Source: Salinarimonas sp052380005
Lineage (GTDB): Bacteria; Pseudomonadota; Alphaproteobacteria; Rhizobiales; Beijerinckiaceae
Reading direction: 5' to 3' (one strand)
NCBI GenBank assembly: GCA_052380005.1
Contig: JBQTCJ010000015.1
Length of the DNA stretch: 64,000 nt
Shown here: positions 51,933 to 60,305 of the stretch, piece by piece
Layout of the letters: each line of letters begins with the position of its first letter
How positions within the stretch are numbered: position 1 is the stretch's first letter
Program-made: the position numbers and the translations under genes
Notes under the pieces: generated by a model
Database searches by the model: none
The model's input: the letters and a program-made list of their open reading frames with translations, nothing else
Told to the model about the DNA's origin: nothing

Positions 51933-52637
51933 ATGTCGTTTCCGGCACGATTCGCGCGCAAGCGGGGCCTCGGCTTCGTGACCGCCCTCGCCGTGGCGGC
52001 CGGCGCGCTCGCGCCGCTCGCGGCCTCGGCCCAGACCGCCCCCGCTCCCCAGGCGCCCCAGCCGGGCCAGCCCAACGTCGTGCCGGTGGTGCCCGAGCCC
52101 TCGCAGACCGGCTGGACCAAGCTGTGCGGCGACGACCAGGCGTCCGGCGCCCAGATCTGCTACACCACGCGCGACTTCGTCTCCGACCAGGGCCAGCCCG
52201 TGCTCGCGGTCGCGATCTACGACATCGACGCGCCCGAGGGGCAGGAGGACCAGCTCGTCGCCCGCTTCCTGATGCCGCTCGGCCTGCTGCTGCAGCCCGG
52301 CATCCGCTTCGCCGCGGACCAGAACGCGGCGACGAACGGCGCCTACGCGGTCTGCTTCCCCAACGGCTGCTTCGCCGAGGCGCAGGTCACCCAGCAGATG
52401 ATCGACCAGATGAAGGCGGGGGCGAACCTCAACATCTCGGTGCAGAACCAGAACGCCCAGGTCGTCACCTTCCAGGTGCCGCTCGACGGCTTCACCGCGG
52501 GCTGGGACGGCGACCCGATCGACCCGGCCGAGCTCGAGGCCCAGCAGCGCCGCCTGCAGGAGGAGCTCCAGCGCCGCTCCGAGGAGCTGCGCCAGCGCCT
52601 CGAGCAGGAGAGCGGAGCCGACGCCGCGCCGCAGTGA
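51933..52637 (+). CDS. invasion-associated locus B (IalB) family protein
   Basis: This 234-residue secreted protein has a signal peptide (MSFPARFARKRG, hydrophobic run, ASAQ at about residue 34), a Pro/Gln-rich linker and the IalB fold (WTKLCGDD, ICYTTRDFVSDQGQPVLAVAIYD, AVCFPNGCFAEAQVT) with four cysteines for two disulfides. Residues 195-234 are a charged helix. The family is widespread in Hyphomicrobiales; the role outside Bartonella is unclear. A strong hairpin follows. Confidence 0.92.
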   Translation: MSFPARFARKRGLGFVTALAVAAGALAPLAASAQTAPAPQAPQPGQPNVVPVVPEPSQTGWTKLCGDDQASGAQICYTTRDFVSDQGQPVLAVAIYDIDAPEGQEDQLVARFLMPLGLLLQPGIRFAADQNAATNGAYAVCFPNGCFAEAQVTQQMIDQMKAGANLNISVQNQNAQVVTFQVPLDGFTAGWDGDPIDPAELEAQQRRLQEELQRRSEELRQRLEQESGADAAPQ

Positions 52638-52668
52638 GCCGAGCCGGTTCACCGCATCGAAGACAAGA

Positions 52669-52697
52669 GAGACGCCGGGCCTCGCGCCCGGCGTCTC
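52669..52697. terminator. hairpin after the IalB gene
   Basis: A perfect twelve-base stem (GAGACGCCGGGC and its complement) with a five-base loop lies between the convergent IalB and HspQ genes. There is no T-run. Confidence 0.7.
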
Positions 52698-52722
52698 GCG
52701 TTCCGGCGGGGACATCGGCGGC

Positions 52723-53052
52723 TCAATTCGCCGCCGCGGCCTTCGCCCGGTAGCTTCCATCCGCACCGCGGTCGAACATGCTGGCGATCATCGGGTGGCG
52801 CAGGGGTTCGTCCGAGGTGTCCGGCACGAGGTTCTGCTCCGAGACGTAGGCCACGTACTCCGTCTGCGCATTCTCGGCGAGGAGGTGGTAGAACGGCTGG
52901 TCCTTGCGCGGGCGCACCTCGGCGGGGATGGCGAGCCACCACTCCTCGGTGTTGGCGAAGACCGGGTCTACGTCGAAGATGATCCCCCGGAACGGATAGA
53001 TCCGGTGGCGCACGACCTGGCCGATGGCGAACTTGGCGACACGAAGCGTCAT
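52723..53052 (-). CDS. hspQ: heat shock protein HspQ family
   Basis: This 109-residue HspQ/YccV-type protein has the domain FAIGQVVRHRIYPFRGIIFDVDP and QPFYHLLAENAQTEYVAYVSEQNL. Enterobacterial HspQ is a specificity factor for the Lon protease. The start ATG and end fit the family length. Upstream is a 69-bp gap to the CoA-ester lyase gene on the same strand. Confidence 0.94.
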   Translation of the reverse strand: MTLRVAKFAIGQVVRHRIYPFRGIIFDVDPVFANTEEWWLAIPAEVRPRKDQPFYHLLAENAQTEYVAYVSEQNLVPDTSDEPLRHPMIASMFDRGADGSYRAKAAAAN

Positions 53053-53121
53053 GGGCGAGCTTCACCTCCGCACAGAACATAGGCCGTGCATGCCGCGCTT
53101 TCAAATCGGCACGGCGCCCTC

Positions 53122-54162
53122 TCACAGCCCGTAGGCGGCGCCGAGCTCCGGGGCCTTGCGCGCGACGATCGTCGCGAGGTCGACGATGACCTTGGCCTGC
53201 TTCCAGGTGGCGTCGTCCTGCATCTTGCCGTCGATCATGACCGCGCCCGTGCCGTCGGGCATCGCTTCGAGGATCTTCCTCGCGAACAGCACCTCCTCGA
53301 CCTCCGGCGCGAAGACGCGCTCGGCGATGGCGATCTGGCTCGGATGCAGCGACCAGGCGCCGGCGCAGCCCAGCAGGTAGGCGTTGCGGAACTGGGCCTC
53401 GCAGGCGTCCGGGTCCGAGAAGTCGCCGAAGGGTCCGTAGAAGGCCTTCAGCCCGCAGGACACGCAGGCGTCGACCATGCGCGCGATGGTGTAGTGCCAC
53501 AGATCCTGCTGCGCGGAGGCGCGCGGCGCGTCGCCGTCCGGATCCGAGAGGACGCGGTAGTCGGGATGGCCGCCGCCGACGCGGGTCGTCTTCATGCCGC
53601 GCGACGCGGCGAGGTCGGCGGGGCCGAGGCTCATGCCGTGCATGCGCGGCGAGGCTGCGGCGATGGCGTCGACGTTCTTCACGCCCTCCGCCGTCTCCAG
53701 GATCGCGTGGACGAGGATCGGCCGCCGCACGCCGTGGCGCGCCTCGAGCTGCGCGAGGAGCTGGTCGACATAGTGGATGTCCCAAGGCCCCTCGACCTTG
53801 GGGACCATGATCACGTCGAGCTTGTCGCCCACCGCCGCCACGATCTCCGTCAGGTCGTCGAGGAACCACGGCGAGTTGAGCGCGTTCACGCGCGTCCACA
53901 GGCCGGTGTCGCCGAAATCGGTGCCGCGGGCCATGGCGATGAAGCCCGCGCGCGCCGCCTCCTTGGCGTCCGCGGGGATCGCGTCCTCGAGGTTGCCGAG
54001 GATCACGTCGACCTTGGAGACCAGCTCCGGCACCTTGGCGCGGACCTTCTCCACGTGGGGCGGCACGAAGTGGATCATCCGCTCGAGCCGCACGGGCAAT
54101 TCGCGGTAGGGCTCCGGCGCGCCGAGCGCGAGAGGCTGGTAGAAGCGGCGGGGGCTCTTCAT
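53122..54162 (-). CDS. HpcH/HpaI aldolase family CoA-ester lyase (malyl-CoA lyase-like)
   Basis: This 346-residue citrate lyase beta-like TIM barrel would cleave or form a malyl-type CoA ester. It shows VILGNLEDAIP, the metal-binding Glu in MVPKVEGPWD, ILETAEGVKNVDAI and MSLGPADLAASRG, as in L-malyl/beta-methylmalyl-CoA lyases. ATG 54162 has GGGAGA ahead; an earlier ATG at 54195 lacks one. A CoA-transferase gene lies 1.2 kb away on the other strand, but no other ethylmalonyl-CoA pathway genes are present. Confidence 0.9.
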   Translation of the reverse strand: MKSPRRFYQPLALGAPEPYRELPVRLERMIHFVPPHVEKVRAKVPELVSKVDVILGNLEDAIPADAKEAARAGFIAMARGTDFGDTGLWTRVNALNSPWFLDDLTEIVAAVGDKLDVIMVPKVEGPWDIHYVDQLLAQLEARHGVRRPILVHAILETAEGVKNVDAIAAASPRMHGMSLGPADLAASRGMKTTRVGGGHPDYRVLSDPDGDAPRASAQQDLWHYTIARMVDACVSCGLKAFYGPFGDFSDPDACEAQFRNAYLLGCAGAWSLHPSQIAIAERVFAPEVEEVLFARKILEAMPDGTGAVMIDGKMQDDATWKQAKVIVDLATIVARKAPELGAAYGL

Positions 54163-54340
54163 GCGGGTCTCCCATGGCTGGCGAGGACAGGACATAGCCC
54201 GCGCGCGGGGGCGGGGCCATTAGCCGATGGGCGGCTGCCATGCGACCTTTGCGATTGCGAACCCGTCGTTTCCTTGCGAGACAGGGCGCCGCATCGCCAG
54301 ATCTCCCGTCTCCCGGGACGCGCAGCCTCCGGAACAGCCC

Positions 54341-55351
54341 ATGTCCGACCTCGTCGGGCTTCTCGACCTCCTCGCCCCCTTCTTCGGCCTGATCGCGCTG
54401 GGCTGGGCCTGCGGACGCTTCGTGCCGCGCCCGGCGAGCGGGCTGTCGTGGATGCAGTTCTTCCTCATCTACGTCTCGCTGCCGTGCCTGTTCTTCCGGC
54501 TGATCGCCGGCGAGCCCCTCTCCGAGCTGGCGAACTGGCCCTTCATCGCGGTGACGACGCTCTCGACCTACGTCGCCTTCTCGATCGCCTTCGCGGTGGG
54601 CATGCTCGTCACCCGCGACATGCCGCAATCGGTGATGCAGGGGGTCGCGGGATCCTACTCGAACATCGGCTACATGGGCCCGCCGCTGGTGCTCGCCGCG
54701 CTCGGCCCGGCGGCCAGTCCGCCGGTCGTCCTCATCTTCGTGTTCGATTCGCTCCTCCTGTTCTCGCTCGTGCCCTTCCTGATGGCGGTGGCCGGCGTCG
54801 AGAAGAAGAGCATGCTCGCCACCGCCGGCGAGGTCGCCTTCCGGATCGCGACGCATCCGTTCAACGTCGCCACGATGATCGGCGTCGGCGCGAGCTACTT
54901 CGCCTGGACGCCGCCCACCGCCATCGACAAGATGACGCTCTGGCTCTCGAACGCGGCCGCGCCCTGCGCCCTGTTCCTGCTCGGCGTGACGGTCGCGCTC
55001 AGGCCGGCGGCGTCCGCGGAGGGGGGCGCTTCGACGCCGCCGCGCGAGCGCGTGCGCAAGATCCCGGTCGAGGTGCCGATCCTCGTCTTCATCAAGCTCG
55101 TCGCTCATCCGCTCATCGTCTGGGTGCTGCTCTCGATCGTCGGCGACTTCGCGCCGCCCTGGGTCTTCGCCGCGATCGTGATGGCGGCGCTGCCGCCGGC
55201 GCTCAACATCTTCGTCATCTCCACGCAGTACGGGGTCGGCGTCGAGCGCGCCTCCGCGTGCGTGCTCGTGGGCACGATCGCCTCCGTCGTGACGCTGACG
55301 GGGTTCCTCTGGCTCATCGAGACGGGCATCCTGCCGCACGACCTGTTCTGA
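54341..55351 (+). CDS. AEC-family transporter (auxin efflux carrier/malonate permease type)
   Basis: This 336-residue inner-membrane protein has about ten helices in two repeats. Family features are FFLIYVSLPCLFFRLIAG, the SYSNIGYMGPPLV crossover and ALPPALNIFVISTQYGV in the second repeat. AEC members export or import small organic anions; the substrate here is unknown. It precedes the CoA-transferase gene by 22 bp and is likely co-transcribed, which hints at an organic acid. Confidence 0.93.
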   Translation: MSDLVGLLDLLAPFFGLIALGWACGRFVPRPASGLSWMQFFLIYVSLPCLFFRLIAGEPLSELANWPFIAVTTLSTYVAFSIAFAVGMLVTRDMPQSVMQGVAGSYSNIGYMGPPLVLAALGPAASPPVVLIFVFDSLLLFSLVPFLMAVAGVEKKSMLATAGEVAFRIATHPFNVATMIGVGASYFAWTPPTAIDKMTLWLSNAAAPCALFLLGVTVALRPAASAEGGASTPPRERVRKIPVEVPILVFIKLVAHPLIVWVLLSIVGDFAPPWVFAAIVMAALPPALNIFVISTQYGVGVERASACVLVGTIASVVTLTGFLWLIETGILPHDLF

Positions 55352-55373
55352 AGGCCCGGGAGGAGCCGATCGC

Positions 55374-56486
55374 ATGGCCGCACGCCGCCTGCCGCTCGAG
55401 GGCGTCACCGTCCTCGACCTCTCGACCCTCCTGCCCGGGCCGCTGGCCACCCTGATCCTGGCGGAGGCCGGCGCGCGGGTGATCAAGATCGAGCGGCCGG
55501 GCGGGGAGGACATGCGCGGCTTCGCCCCCTTCGTGGAGGGCCGCTCCATCCCCTTCGCCATGCTGAACGCGGGCAAGGAGATCCTCCCGCTCGACCTCAA
55601 GGACCCCGCGGATCGCGCCCGGCTCGAGGCGCTCGCGCGGGAGGCCGACGTGCTCGTCGAGCAGATGCGCCCGGGCGTGATGGAGCGCCTCGGGCTCGGG
55701 CACGCCGCGCTGCGCGCGCTCAACCCGCGCCTGATCGTCTGCGCCATCACCGGGTACGGCCAGGAGGGGCCGCGGGCGCGCGAGGCGGGGCACGACATCA
55801 ACTACCAGGCGCTCGGCGGCCTCCTCTCGCTGGCGCCGGGCGCGCCCGACCACCCGGCGACGCCGGCCGCCCTCGTCGCCGACATCGCCGGCGGCGCCAT
55901 GCCGGCGGTGATCGACATCCTGCTGGCGCTGCGCCTGCGCGACCTGACCGGCGAGGGCGCCGTCCTCGACGTCGCGATGACGGACGCGATGGCGACCTTC
56001 GCCTGGCTGGCGCGGGCGCAGATGGCGGCGACGGGGCGCGCGCCCGGGCCGCACGGGGGCCTCCTCACCGGTGCGAGCCCGCGCTACGGGCTCTACGCCA
56101 CGGCCGACGGCGGCTACCTCGCGCTCGGCGCGCTCGAGGACAAGTTCTGGGCGCGCGCCTGCGAGGGGCTGGGCCTCGCGCCGGAGCTGCGCGACGACGC
56201 CCGCGACCCCGCCGCCACGAAGGCCGCGGTCGCGGCGATCGTGCGCGCCCGCGACGGTGCCCACTGGCGCGCGACGCTCGAGCCGCTCGACTGCTGCGCC
56301 ACGATGGTGCGCACGCTCGAAGAGGCCGCGTGCGACCCGCATTTCGTCGCCCGCGGCCTGCTCGCCGGCCGCGCGGAGTGGGACGGCGTCGCCATGCCGC
56401 TGTGCGACGTGCCGCTCGCCCGCGTCCTGCGGCGCGATCCCGACGCGCCGCGCCGGGTGGGGGAGGCGTCGGCCGGGGGAGCGTGA
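55374..56486 (+). CDS. CaiB/BaiF family III CoA-transferase
   Basis: This 370-residue enzyme moves CoA between organic acids. The catalytic Asp141 lies in EAGHDINYQALGG, and the N-terminal segment VLDLSTLLPGPLATLILAEAGARVIKIERP is typical; so is VLDVAMTDAM. The closest functional guess is an alpha-methylacyl-CoA racemase or a CoA-transferase; the sequence does not decide. Probably in an operon with the AEC transporter. Confidence 0.92.
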   Translation: MAARRLPLEGVTVLDLSTLLPGPLATLILAEAGARVIKIERPGGEDMRGFAPFVEGRSIPFAMLNAGKEILPLDLKDPADRARLEALAREADVLVEQMRPGVMERLGLGHAALRALNPRLIVCAITGYGQEGPRAREAGHDINYQALGGLLSLAPGAPDHPATPAALVADIAGGAMPAVIDILLALRLRDLTGEGAVLDVAMTDAMATFAWLARAQMAATGRAPGPHGGLLTGASPRYGLYATADGGYLALGALEDKFWARACEGLGLAPELRDDARDPAATKAAVAAIVRARDGAHWRATLEPLDCCATMVRTLEEAACDPHFVARGLLAGRAEWDGVAMPLCDVPLARVLRRDPDAPRRVGEASAGGA

Positions 56487-56559
56487 GCGGCCTGCCTCGC
56501 GGCGCGATTTCACCGCGCCTGCGTGTTCGCCCCCTCTTGCGCCGATTGTGGAATTCCGC

Positions 56560-56586
56560 TTTCCGTCGCTCTTGTTTCCGTCGCTC
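56560..56586. repeat. 15-bp-spaced direct repeat upstream of a LuxR-type regulator
   Basis: TTTCCGTCGCTC occurs twice, starting at 56560 and 56575, about 60 bases before the regulator start. It may be a binding site, perhaps for that regulator. Confidence 0.4.
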
Positions 56587-56645
56587 GCGGCCCGGCTCGG
56601 CCTGGCCGCGGGGCGGGCTCGGCGGGGCTGGTTGGGGAGGCGCGG

Positions 56646-57314
56646 GTGGAGAAGGCTGGCACGACGATCGTGATCGCGGACGACCATCCGCTCTTTCGCG
56701 GCGCGCTGCGCCAGGCCGTCACCGGCGTCCTCGCGGACGCGCGGGTGATCGAGGCCGGCGGCCTCGACGAGCTGACCGCCACCCTCGCCGAATCGTCCGA
56801 CGTCGACCTCGTCCTGCTCGACCTGACGATGCCCGGCGTCCAGGGCTATTCCGGCTTGATCTACCTGCGCGCGCAGCACCCCGACATCCCGGTCGTGATC
56901 GTCTCGGCCAACGAGGACCCGGTCGTCATCCGCCGCGCGGTCGGCTTCGGCGCCTCCGGCTTCATCCCGAAGTCCCTGGATACCGCCGCCATCGGCGCTG
57001 CGGTCCAGGCGGTGCTCGCCGGCGACAGCTGGACGCCGCCGGACGTCGACCTCGCCGCGGACGACGACGACGAGGCCGCCGAGATCGCCAAGCGCATGGC
57101 CACCCTCACGCCCCAGCAGGTGCGGGTGCTGATGATGCTCTCGGAGGGTCTGCTCAACAAGCAGATCGCCTACGAGCTCGGCGTCTCCGAAGCCACGGTG
57201 AAGGCGCATGTCTCCGCCATCCTGCAGAAGCTCGGGGTCGAGAGCCGCACCCAGGCGGTGATCGCGGCCTCCAAGATCGGCGCGACCGCGAAGGCCTCGG
57301 CCTCGATCGCCTGA
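56646..57314 (+). CDS. NarL/LuxR-type response regulator
   Basis: This 222-residue two-domain regulator has a receiver with IVIADDHPLF, phospho-acceptor Asp59 in LVLLDLTMPG and Lys in SGFIPKS, an acidic linker DDDDEAAE, and a LuxR HTH (TPQQVRVLMMLSEGLLNKQIA, VSEATVKAHVSAIL). GTG 56646 is preceded by GGGAGG and begins the conserved part. No cognate histidine kinase is adjacent. A small ion-channel-like gene follows after 12 bp. Confidence 0.93.
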   Translation: MEKAGTTIVIADDHPLFRGALRQAVTGVLADARVIEAGGLDELTATLAESSDVDLVLLDLTMPGVQGYSGLIYLRAQHPDIPVVIVSANEDPVVIRRAVGFGASGFIPKSLDTAAIGAAVQAVLAGDSWTPPDVDLAADDDDEAAEIAKRMATLTPQQVRVLMMLSEGLLNKQIAYELGVSEATVKAHVSAILQKLGVESRTQAVIAASKIGATAKASASIA

Positions 57315-57326
57315 CGGCGCGGCCCC

Positions 57327-57758
57327 GTGCTCCCGACCCTCGCCATCGCCGCCGCGATCGTCTGCGCGACGGTCCTCGTCCACTACGAGATCCTGCGGCG
57401 CGTCTCGCTCGCGCTGCCGCGGCTGCCGGTGCATCGGCCCCTGCGCATCCTCGTCGTGATCGCGGCGGTTCTGCTGGCCCACCTACTCGACGTGCTGCTC
57501 TACGCCGCCGCCTTCGCGGCGATGCACGACCACGCGGGGCTCGGGCGGCTCGAAGGGGCGCTCGGCGGCGGCTTCTCGGATTTCGTCTACTTCTCGCTGA
57601 CGAGCTACACGACGCTCGGCATCGGCGACCTGTGGCCGACCGGACCGATGCGGCTGCTCACCGGCATCGCCGCGCTCAACGGCCTCGTCCTGATCGGCTG
57701 GTCGGCATCCTTCACCTATCTGGAGATGGAGGAGCTGTGGGGCCGGCAGCGCAAATGA
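57327..57758 (+). CDS. two-pore-domain-like potassium channel protein (Ion_trans_2)
   Basis: This 143-residue membrane protein has an N-terminal helix, a second helix, a pore loop with the filter-like TTLGIGD (canonical TVGYGD) and a last helix. The layout suggests a small K+-selective or related channel subunit. GTG start. It sits 12 bp after the response regulator gene, so the two may be co-regulated. A strong terminator follows. Confidence 0.82.
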   Translation: MLPTLAIAAAIVCATVLVHYEILRRVSLALPRLPVHRPLRILVVIAAVLLAHLLDVLLYAAAFAAMHDHAGLGRLEGALGGGFSDFVYFSLTSYTTLGIGDLWPTGPMRLLTGIAALNGLVLIGWSASFTYLEMEELWGRQRK

Positions 57759-57759
57759 A

Positions 57760-57788
57760 ACGCCCGGGCGACGGCTTCGCCCGGGCGT
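57760..57788. terminator. bidirectional terminator
   Basis: A perfect eleven-base stem (ACGCCCGGGCG and its complement) with a seven-base loop sits between the channel gene (plus) and the Gly/Met-rich gene (minus), followed by a moderate T content on both sides. Confidence 0.75.
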
Positions 57789-57818
57789 GTCGTTCGCGCC
57801 TTCGAAGGACGCGTGCGA

Positions 57819-59243
57819 TCAGTAGATCGGCATGCCCCAATAGGACATGAGCCGGATCGCGCCCGTCGAGATGCGGTAGTCGTCCGTGTTGTCATCGACC
57901 GTGATCCGCGCGTTGGCGATGTCGAGCGGATTGGCGCCGTTGGCGAGATCCTCGATCTCACCCTGGTCGAGGTAGATCTTGGCGGCGAGAACCAGGTCCT
58001 CGTGGTGGCCGTTGCCGCTGTCGTTGTTGTTCGACAGGCGGTAGAGCTCGACGAAGGTGCCGCGCTCGTCGGTCTGGACGTCGGAGAAGTTGTAGGTCTC
58101 GTCGTCGATCGTGTCGTACTGGTGCGCGCCGGTGAGCGAGAGGTTCTGGCCGGGGCGCAGCACGGCGGCGATCGAGCCGGTGTTGTGCAGGTCGTGGTCG
58201 CGGGTCGGCGGCGGGTAGCCGCGCGCCTCCCAGATGTCGTAGTAGCGCTGGTCGATGTCGTCGATGTCGTTGACGTTGGTCAGCTCCTCGGCGATGTACT
58301 GGTTCAGCTCCTCGCCGGTGAGGCCCTGTGCGCGCCCCTCGTCGTACAGCTGGTTGAACGCCGCCGGGTGGCCGGAGATGTGGACCCGGCCCTCGAGGTC
58401 CCCGTTCGCCGCCTGGTTGAGCGACACGCCGCTGGGGGCGCCGAACTGGCCGTTCGCGACGCGCTCGAAGAAGCGGTTGTCCGTCAGGTGCGCGCCGTCA
58501 CGCAGCTGGTCCTTGGCGTGGACCATGCCGATGCCGTCGAGCGAGTAGTAGCCGTGCCCGTCGTGCATGCCGCCCATGCCGCCCATGCCGCCTATGCCGG
58601 CCATGGAATGCCCGGCACCCATTCCGCCCATTCCGCCCATTCCGCCCATTCCGCCCATGCCGCCCATGAAATGCCCGCCACCCATTCCGCCCATGCCGGA
58701 CATGGCGTTCATCATGCCGGGCTGAGAGCTCATGCCGTTGCCGGACAGGCTCGGCACCGCGGGATAACCGTTGAACAGGCGCGGCACGCCGCCGTAGCCG
58801 CCATAGCCGCCGAGCGTATTGGGGGAGCCGCTGCCCATGCCGGTCCCCATGCCGCCCATCGAGCCCATGCTCCCGGTGGCCGGACCCGACATGAAGTCGA
58901 AGCTCGACAGCGGGGCGCCGCCGGCGGTGGTGCCCATGTAGGAGGAGACGTTGCCGTTGCAGCCGCAGCTCGAGCCGCCGGTGCGGGCGCAGCCTCCGGC
59001 CGCGGGCGGCGGGCCGTAGCCCATGCCGCCCATGCCGGCCCCGGCGTAGCCGCTGGGGTCGAGCCCGCCCCAGCGCGCGCCGTAGCCGCCGATGCCATTG
59101 CCGTTCGCGGCCATCCCGGCGTTCATGCCCGCGGTCATGCCCGCCTGAGCGTTGCGGAGGGCGCGGTCGAAGTCGTCCTGGCAGCTGCTGCCGTTCCCCT
59201 GGCCGACGCCGCCCTGCGAGGTCACTCCTGCCGTTCCGGTCAT
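57819..59243 (-). CDS. Gly/Met-rich protein of unknown function
   Basis: This 474-residue protein matches no family I know. Residues 1-60 contain SSCQDDFDRALRNAQAG and then Gly/Met/Asn-rich sequence; a cysteine cluster CARTGGSSCGCNG lies near 110-122. Residues about 182-227 are GGM tandem repeats broken by GGGHFM, GAGHSM and MHDGHG (His spaced in a Met/Gly background). From about 235 the sequence is ordinary and acidic (FFERVANGQFGAPSG, EELTNVNDIDDIDQRYYDIW, LSLTGAHQYDTIDDETYNF), ending LMSYWGMPIY. No signal peptide or membrane helix is present. A good promoter in AT-rich DNA precedes it. Confidence 0.78.
   Translation of the reverse strand: MTGTAGVTSQGGVGQGNGSSCQDDFDRALRNAQAGMTAGMNAGMAANGNGIGGYGARWGGLDPSGYAGAGMGGMGYGPPPAAGGCARTGGSSCGCNGNVSSYMGTTAGGAPLSSFDFMSGPATGSMGSMGGMGTGMGSGSPNTLGGYGGYGGVPRLFNGYPAVPSLSGNGMSSQPGMMNAMSGMGGMGGGHFMGGMGGMGGMGGMGGMGAGHSMAGIGGMGGMGGMHDGHGYYSLDGIGMVHAKDQLRDGAHLTDNRFFERVANGQFGAPSGVSLNQAANGDLEGRVHISGHPAAFNQLYDEGRAQGLTGEELNQYIAEELTNVNDIDDIDQRYYDIWEARGYPPPTRDHDLHNTGSIAAVLRPGQNLSLTGAHQYDTIDDETYNFSDVQTDERGTFVELYRLSNNNDSGNGHHEDLVLAAKIYLDQGEIEDLANGANPLDIANARITVDDNTDDYRISTGAIRLMSYWGMPIY
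58565..58697 (-). repeat. coding tandem repeat (GGM units)
   Basis: Nine-base units encoding Gly-Gly-Met recur many times in the middle of the Gly/Met-rich gene, four of them as near-identical consecutive copies at about 58620-58655. The array is prone to slippage in multiples of nine, which would vary the protein length without a frameshift. Confidence 0.85.
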
Positions 59244-59282
59244 GGTATATCCATCCCGTTCGTGCCATTCGCATCTGGCGTG

Positions 59283-59312
59283 ATGATAACGGAGCATTTT
59301 TCTTCTAGTCAA
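59283..59312 (-). promoter_or_regulatory. sigma70-like promoter of the Gly/Met-rich gene
   Basis: On the minus strand TTGACT (complement of 59307-59312), eighteen bases, TATCAT (complement of 59283-59288), about 40 bases before the ATG. Each box matches the consensus at five of six. The flanking spacer up to about 59440 is strikingly AT-rich for this window. Confidence 0.65.
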
Positions 59313-59515
59313 CTGCAAATAGGATACGCATGGTTAATTCTGATGTCGCACACTCGGATACCAAGGGTGATTTTATAGTGATATTGCTATTATCTCGAAT
59401 TATTATATATGCATCAAGAGCATTGTATTCTAATCGATCATGACGCGAGATGCAGGCGTGGCAGGCGTCCGCTTCCGTGCTAGCTTCCGGCTCGCTCCCT
59501 TCGGACGAGGCTCCC

Positions 59516-60277
59516 GTGCAAGAAACCCGCATTCCCAACGCTCCCCGCCGCATCATGCTCCTGACCGGAGCGAGCCGCGGCATCGGCCATGCGACGGTGA
59601 AGCGCTTCTCCGCCGCCGGCTGGCGCGTCATCACCGCCTCGCGCCACGCCTTTCCCGAGAACTGCCCCTGGGAGATGGGGCCGGAGGACCACCTCCAGGT
59701 CGACCTCTCCAGCGCCGAGGACACGATGCGCGCCATCGCGGACGTGCGCAGCCGGCTCGAGCTCGAGGGCTCGGTCCTGCATGCGCTCGTGAACAACGCG
59801 GGCATCTCGCCCAAGGGCCCCGGCGGAGCGCGGCTGAACGCGCTCGGTACGCCCTTCGAGACCTGGGCGCACGTCTTCCAGGTGAACCTGTTCGCCACGG
59901 TGCTGCTGGCGCAGGGACTGCGGGGCGAGCTCGAGCGCGCCCGCGGCTCGATCGTCAACGTCACCTCGATCGCCGGCGCCAACGTCCACCCCTTCGCCGG
60001 CGCCGCCTATGCCACCTCGAAGGCGGGCCTCGCGGCGCTGACCCGCGAGCTCGCCAGCGATTTCGGGCCGCTGGGCGTGCGCGTCAACGCCATCTCGCCC
60101 GGCGAGATCGACACCTCGATCCTCTCGCCGGGCACGGAGAAGATCGTCGAGCAGATCCCCATGCGCCGCCTCGGCACGCCCGACGAGGTCGCCAAGGCGA
60201 TCTACTTCCTGTGCACGGACGCGAGCTCCTACGTGAACGGCGCGGAGCTGCACATCAACGGCGGCCAGCACGTCTGA
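59516..60277 (+). CDS. SDR-family oxidoreductase
   Basis: This classical short-chain dehydrogenase has the cofactor motif TGASRGIG, NNAG, and the catalytic Ser-Tyr-Lys in NVTSIAG and AYATSKAG; the C-terminus NGAELHINGGQHV is typical. GTG 59516 with GAGG ahead gives 253 residues, the usual size. ATG 59450 would add 22 residues unlike the family and has no ribosome-binding site. Substrate unknown. Confidence 0.92.
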   Translation: MQETRIPNAPRRIMLLTGASRGIGHATVKRFSAAGWRVITASRHAFPENCPWEMGPEDHLQVDLSSAEDTMRAIADVRSRLELEGSVLHALVNNAGISPKGPGGARLNALGTPFETWAHVFQVNLFATVLLAQGLRGELERARGSIVNVTSIAGANVHPFAGAAYATSKAGLAALTRELASDFGPLGVRVNAISPGEIDTSILSPGTEKIVEQIPMRRLGTPDEVAKAIYFLCTDASSYVNGAELHINGGQHV

Positions 60278-60305
60278 GCCCCCGGGGGCGGTGCAGGGTC
60301 CGCGG

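Noticed and set aside
58565..58697. Short regular repeats as a CRISPR array
   Set aside because: The nine-base units are contiguous and encode Gly-Gly-Met in a long open frame.
59305..59982. 225-residue minus-strand frame across the AT-rich spacer
   Set aside because: It is antisense to the SDR gene, has shadow composition and no ribosome-binding site.
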